DNA from: CAMTWB01 sp037441775
GTDB taxonomy: Bacteria > Desulfobacterota > Syntrophia > Syntrophales > CAMTWB01
Assembly: GCA_037441775.1 (NCBI GenBank)
Contig: JBBIRO010000026.1
Coordinates: forward strand, 1-45,063
Length of the DNA: 45,063 nt
Direction of reading: 5' to 3'
Shown here: positions 43,363 through 45,063 of the stretch, piece after piece
Layout of the letters: every line of letters begins with the position of its first letter
Numbering within the stretch: position 1 is the stretch's first letter
The notes under the pieces: generated by a model
Told to the model about the DNA's origin: nothing
Database searches by the model: none
The model's input: only the letters and a program-made list of their open reading frames with translations
Made by a program: the position numbers and the translations under genes

Positions 43363-44919
43363 TTACAATGGAATATTGCCGTGCTTGCGCCGCGGCCTAC
43401 TTTCCCTTTTGGTCTTTAGCATTTCAAGCGCCCGGATGATCTGGGGCCGGCTCTCCCTGGGCCGGATTACGGCGTCCACGTATCCCCGGCTGGCGGCCAC
43501 GTAGGGATTGGAGAAGAGCTGTCGATACTCATCGATCTTTTCCTGCCTTTTTGCCCCCGGGTCCGCCGCGCTGGTTATCTCCTTGCGGAAGATGATATTG
43601 GCCGCTCCTTCGGCTCCCATCACGGCGATTTCCGCCGTGGGCCAGGCCAAAACAATATCGGCCCCCAGGTCGCGGCTGCACATGGCCAGGTAGGAGCCGC
43701 CGTAGTCCTTGCGGATTACGACCGTGATCTTGGGCACGGTAGCTTCGGAATAGCACCACAACAGCTTGGCTCCGTGCCGGATAATCCCGCGCCACTCCTG
43801 TTCGCTCCCCGGCAGGTAGCCCGGCACATCGGCGAGGGTTAAAAGGGGTATATTGAAGGCGTCGCAAAACCGGATGAACCGGGTGGCCTTGTCGGAGGCG
43901 TCCACGTCCAGACAGCCGGCTAAATACTTTGGCTGGTTGGCGATAATTCCGACCGGCATCCCCCCCATCCGGGCCAGACAGACGATGATATTCTTCGCGT
44001 AATGCTCGTGCGGCTCAAGAATATCGCCCTCGTCAACCAGGCCGCGGATGATATCCTTCATGTCATACATCCGCCGGGGATTATCCGGCACGATGGTATC
44101 GAGCCGGTCGTCCATTCGCCCGGGCTCGTCCCCGCAGGGTTTTAGCGGCGGGTCCTCCCTGTTGTTAGACGGCAGAAAAGCCAAAAGTTTTCTGATCAGT
44201 GCCAGGGAATCGGCATCGCTTTCGCAAGCGAAATGGGCGACGCCGCTTTTCGTGTTGTGGGTCATGGCCCCGCCTAAGGTTTCAAAATCGATCTCCTCGC
44301 CAGTTACGGACTTGATTACCTCGGGGCCAGTGATAAACATGTAGCTGCTTTTTTTGGTCATGAAAACGAAATCCGTCATTGCCGGCGAATAGACTGCCCC
44401 GCCTGCGGTTGGGCCCATGATGGCTGAAATCTGGGGGACAACTCCCGAGGCAACCGAATTGCGAAAAAAGATGTTGCCGTAGCCGGAAAGGGCATCGACC
44501 CCCTCCTGGATGCGGGCGCCGCCGGAATCGTTGATGCCCACCAGGGGCGCGCCGGTCTTCATGGCCAGATCCATTACCTTGCATATCTTCTTGGCATGCA
44601 TCTCCCCCAGGGTTCCCGCCCGGGAGGTGAAATCCTGCGAATAGGCAAAAACCTGCCGGCCGTCAACCCGCCCGAAACCGGTTATAACCCCGTCCGCCGG
44701 GATTTCCGTCTCCGGCATGTCGAATTCCACCGCCCGGTGTCGGACAAAGAGGTCAAGTTCTTGAAATGTGCCCGCATCAAATAGCAGATCCAACCGCTCC
44801 CGGGCGGAGAGCTTTCCGCCTTCGTGCTGCTTTTTTAACTGCTTTTCCCCGCCCATCGCCTTCAGGGCGGCAATCTTGTCTTCCAGCTCCTTTATCTTAA
44901 GAGGTGTTTCACCCATCAT
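43363..44919 (-). CDS. mmdA: methylmalonyl-CoA decarboxylase alpha subunit (carboxyltransferase)
   Basis: MmdA transfers the carboxyl group of methylmalonyl-CoA to biotin. The 518-residue protein matches the carboxyltransferase family: KLSARERLDLLFDAGTFQEL (in pieces), the acyl-CoA site block GAPLVGINDSGGARIQEG (about 120-137), GPTAGGAVYSPAMTDF, THNTKSGVAHFAC, LADVPGYLPGSEQEW and GIIRHGAKLLWCYSEATVPKI (in pieces). The related PccB and GcdA have the same fold; pairing with mmdB and mmdD favours MmdA. Two tandem ATGs (44919, 44916) follow CAGGAGGG; the second has the better spacing. It begins the energy module. Confidence 0.93.
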   Translation of the reverse strand: MMGETPLKIKELEDKIAALKAMGGEKQLKKQHEGGKLSARERLDLLFDAGTFQELDLFVRHRAVEFDMPETEIPADGVITGFGRVDGRQVFAYSQDFTSRAGTLGEMHAKKICKVMDLAMKTGAPLVGINDSGGARIQEGVDALSGYGNIFFRNSVASGVVPQISAIMGPTAGGAVYSPAMTDFVFMTKKSSYMFITGPEVIKSVTGEEIDFETLGGAMTHNTKSGVAHFACESDADSLALIRKLLAFLPSNNREDPPLKPCGDEPGRMDDRLDTIVPDNPRRMYDMKDIIRGLVDEGDILEPHEHYAKNIIVCLARMGGMPVGIIANQPKYLAGCLDVDASDKATRFIRFCDAFNIPLLTLADVPGYLPGSEQEWRGIIRHGAKLLWCYSEATVPKITVVIRKDYGGSYLAMCSRDLGADIVLAWPTAEIAVMGAEGAANIIFRKEITSAADPGAKRQEKIDEYRQLFSNPYVAASRGYVDAVIRPRESRPQIIRALEMLKTKRESRPRRKHGNIPL

Positions 44920-45013
44920 TTTCCCTCCTGTCTTTGTTGATATTTTTTATCATTGCCCGGACCACGATAGGGTGGACGGCACCTGAGGCCACTATGCAAA
45001 CTACTCCCAGCAT
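44909..45013 (-). CDS. possible 34-residue leader peptide upstream of mmdA
   Basis: An open frame MLGVVCIVASGAVHP then IVVRAMIKNINKDRRENDG overlaps the start of mmdA by 11 bases. It has a hydrophobic N-terminus and a basic tail. It would be leaderless if the predicted promoter is right, because the expected transcription start falls on its ATG. No Shine-Dalgarno is seen. It may be chance. Confidence 0.2.
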   Translation of the reverse strand: MLGVVCIVASGAVHPIVVRAMIKNINKDRRENDG

Positions 45014-45019
45014 GACGCT

Positions 45020-45048
45020 TAACTAGAAGTTTATATCAGGGTTGTCAA
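45020..45048 (-). promoter_or_regulatory. predicted sigma-70 promoter of the mmdA unit
   Basis: On the minus strand TTGACA (45048-45043) is a perfect -35 box, followed after 17 bases by TAGTTA (45025-45020). The start would be near 45013, giving a 5' leader of about 94 bases before mmdA. The -10 box matches only partly. Confidence 0.4.
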
Positions 45049-45063
45049 GACGGAAGTTAATAA

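Overview
The window looks like a chromosomal segment of an anaerobic Gram-negative bacterium, most likely of the former Deltaproteobacteria (Syntrophales/Desulfobacterota type). This is an inference from gene content and order, not a database match. Supporting points are a KDO-pathway isomerase (so lipopolysaccharide), xerC-hslV-hslU, a compact arg/lys/dap biosynthesis run, BcrB/BcrC-type (2-hydroxyacyl-CoA dehydratase family) proteins, a TAXI-TRAP transporter, a two-subunit Fe-S fumarase and a sodium-pumping methylmalonyl-CoA decarboxylase.

Left half, plus strand (about 2.1-18.1 kb): miaB, a DUF151 bifunctional nuclease, xerC, hslV and hslU. An arginine run argB-argD-argF-argG-argH follows and continues almost without gaps into a small lipoprotein, lysA, dapA, dapB and folK. 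After a repeat element come a small anchored cysteine protein and pgsA. Many junctions overlap by 4 bp (argD/argF, argH/lipoprotein, dapB/folK), which points to long co-transcribed units. kdsD (0.6-1.7 kb) is alone on the minus strand next to a stretch that may be decayed coding sequence.

Middle, minus strand (18.2-30.8 kb, read right to left): a secreted LPP20-like protein, mutL and miaA; then a TPR/SLH-like lipoprotein ending in a clear terminator; then valS, nadC, coaX, two BcrC/BcrB-like genes with no activator ATPase, and an M50 site-2-type protease. Convergence with the plus-strand genes is at 18.1 kb.

Right, minus strand (31-45 kb, read right to left): first a propionate/succinate energy module: mmdA, a 39-residue half biotin-carrier domain, fumarase alpha and beta, a 47-residue MmdD/OadG-type subunit, mmdB and a biotin carrier protein. 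These would interconvert methylmalonyl-CoA and propionyl-CoA and hydrate fumarate. Next is sdhC-sdhA-sdhB running directly into a Rieske protein, a cytochrome b and a small membrane protein, with no cytochrome c1 gene. Last is a TAXI-TRAP transporter with an extra secreted protein between receptor and permease. Together this suggests an organism that runs the methylmalonyl-CoA pathway and couples succinate/fumarate redox to both sodium and quinone energetics.

Several repeat families sit between genes. One of about 156 bp with nested palindromes has copies at 5.6, 17.0 and 41.6 kb, one of them splitting hslV from hslU. A second family is at 1.8 and 31.1 kb. A 30-bp perfect palindrome lies at 39.8 kb. 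I saw no rRNA, tRNA, CRISPR, prophage or complete insertion sequence.
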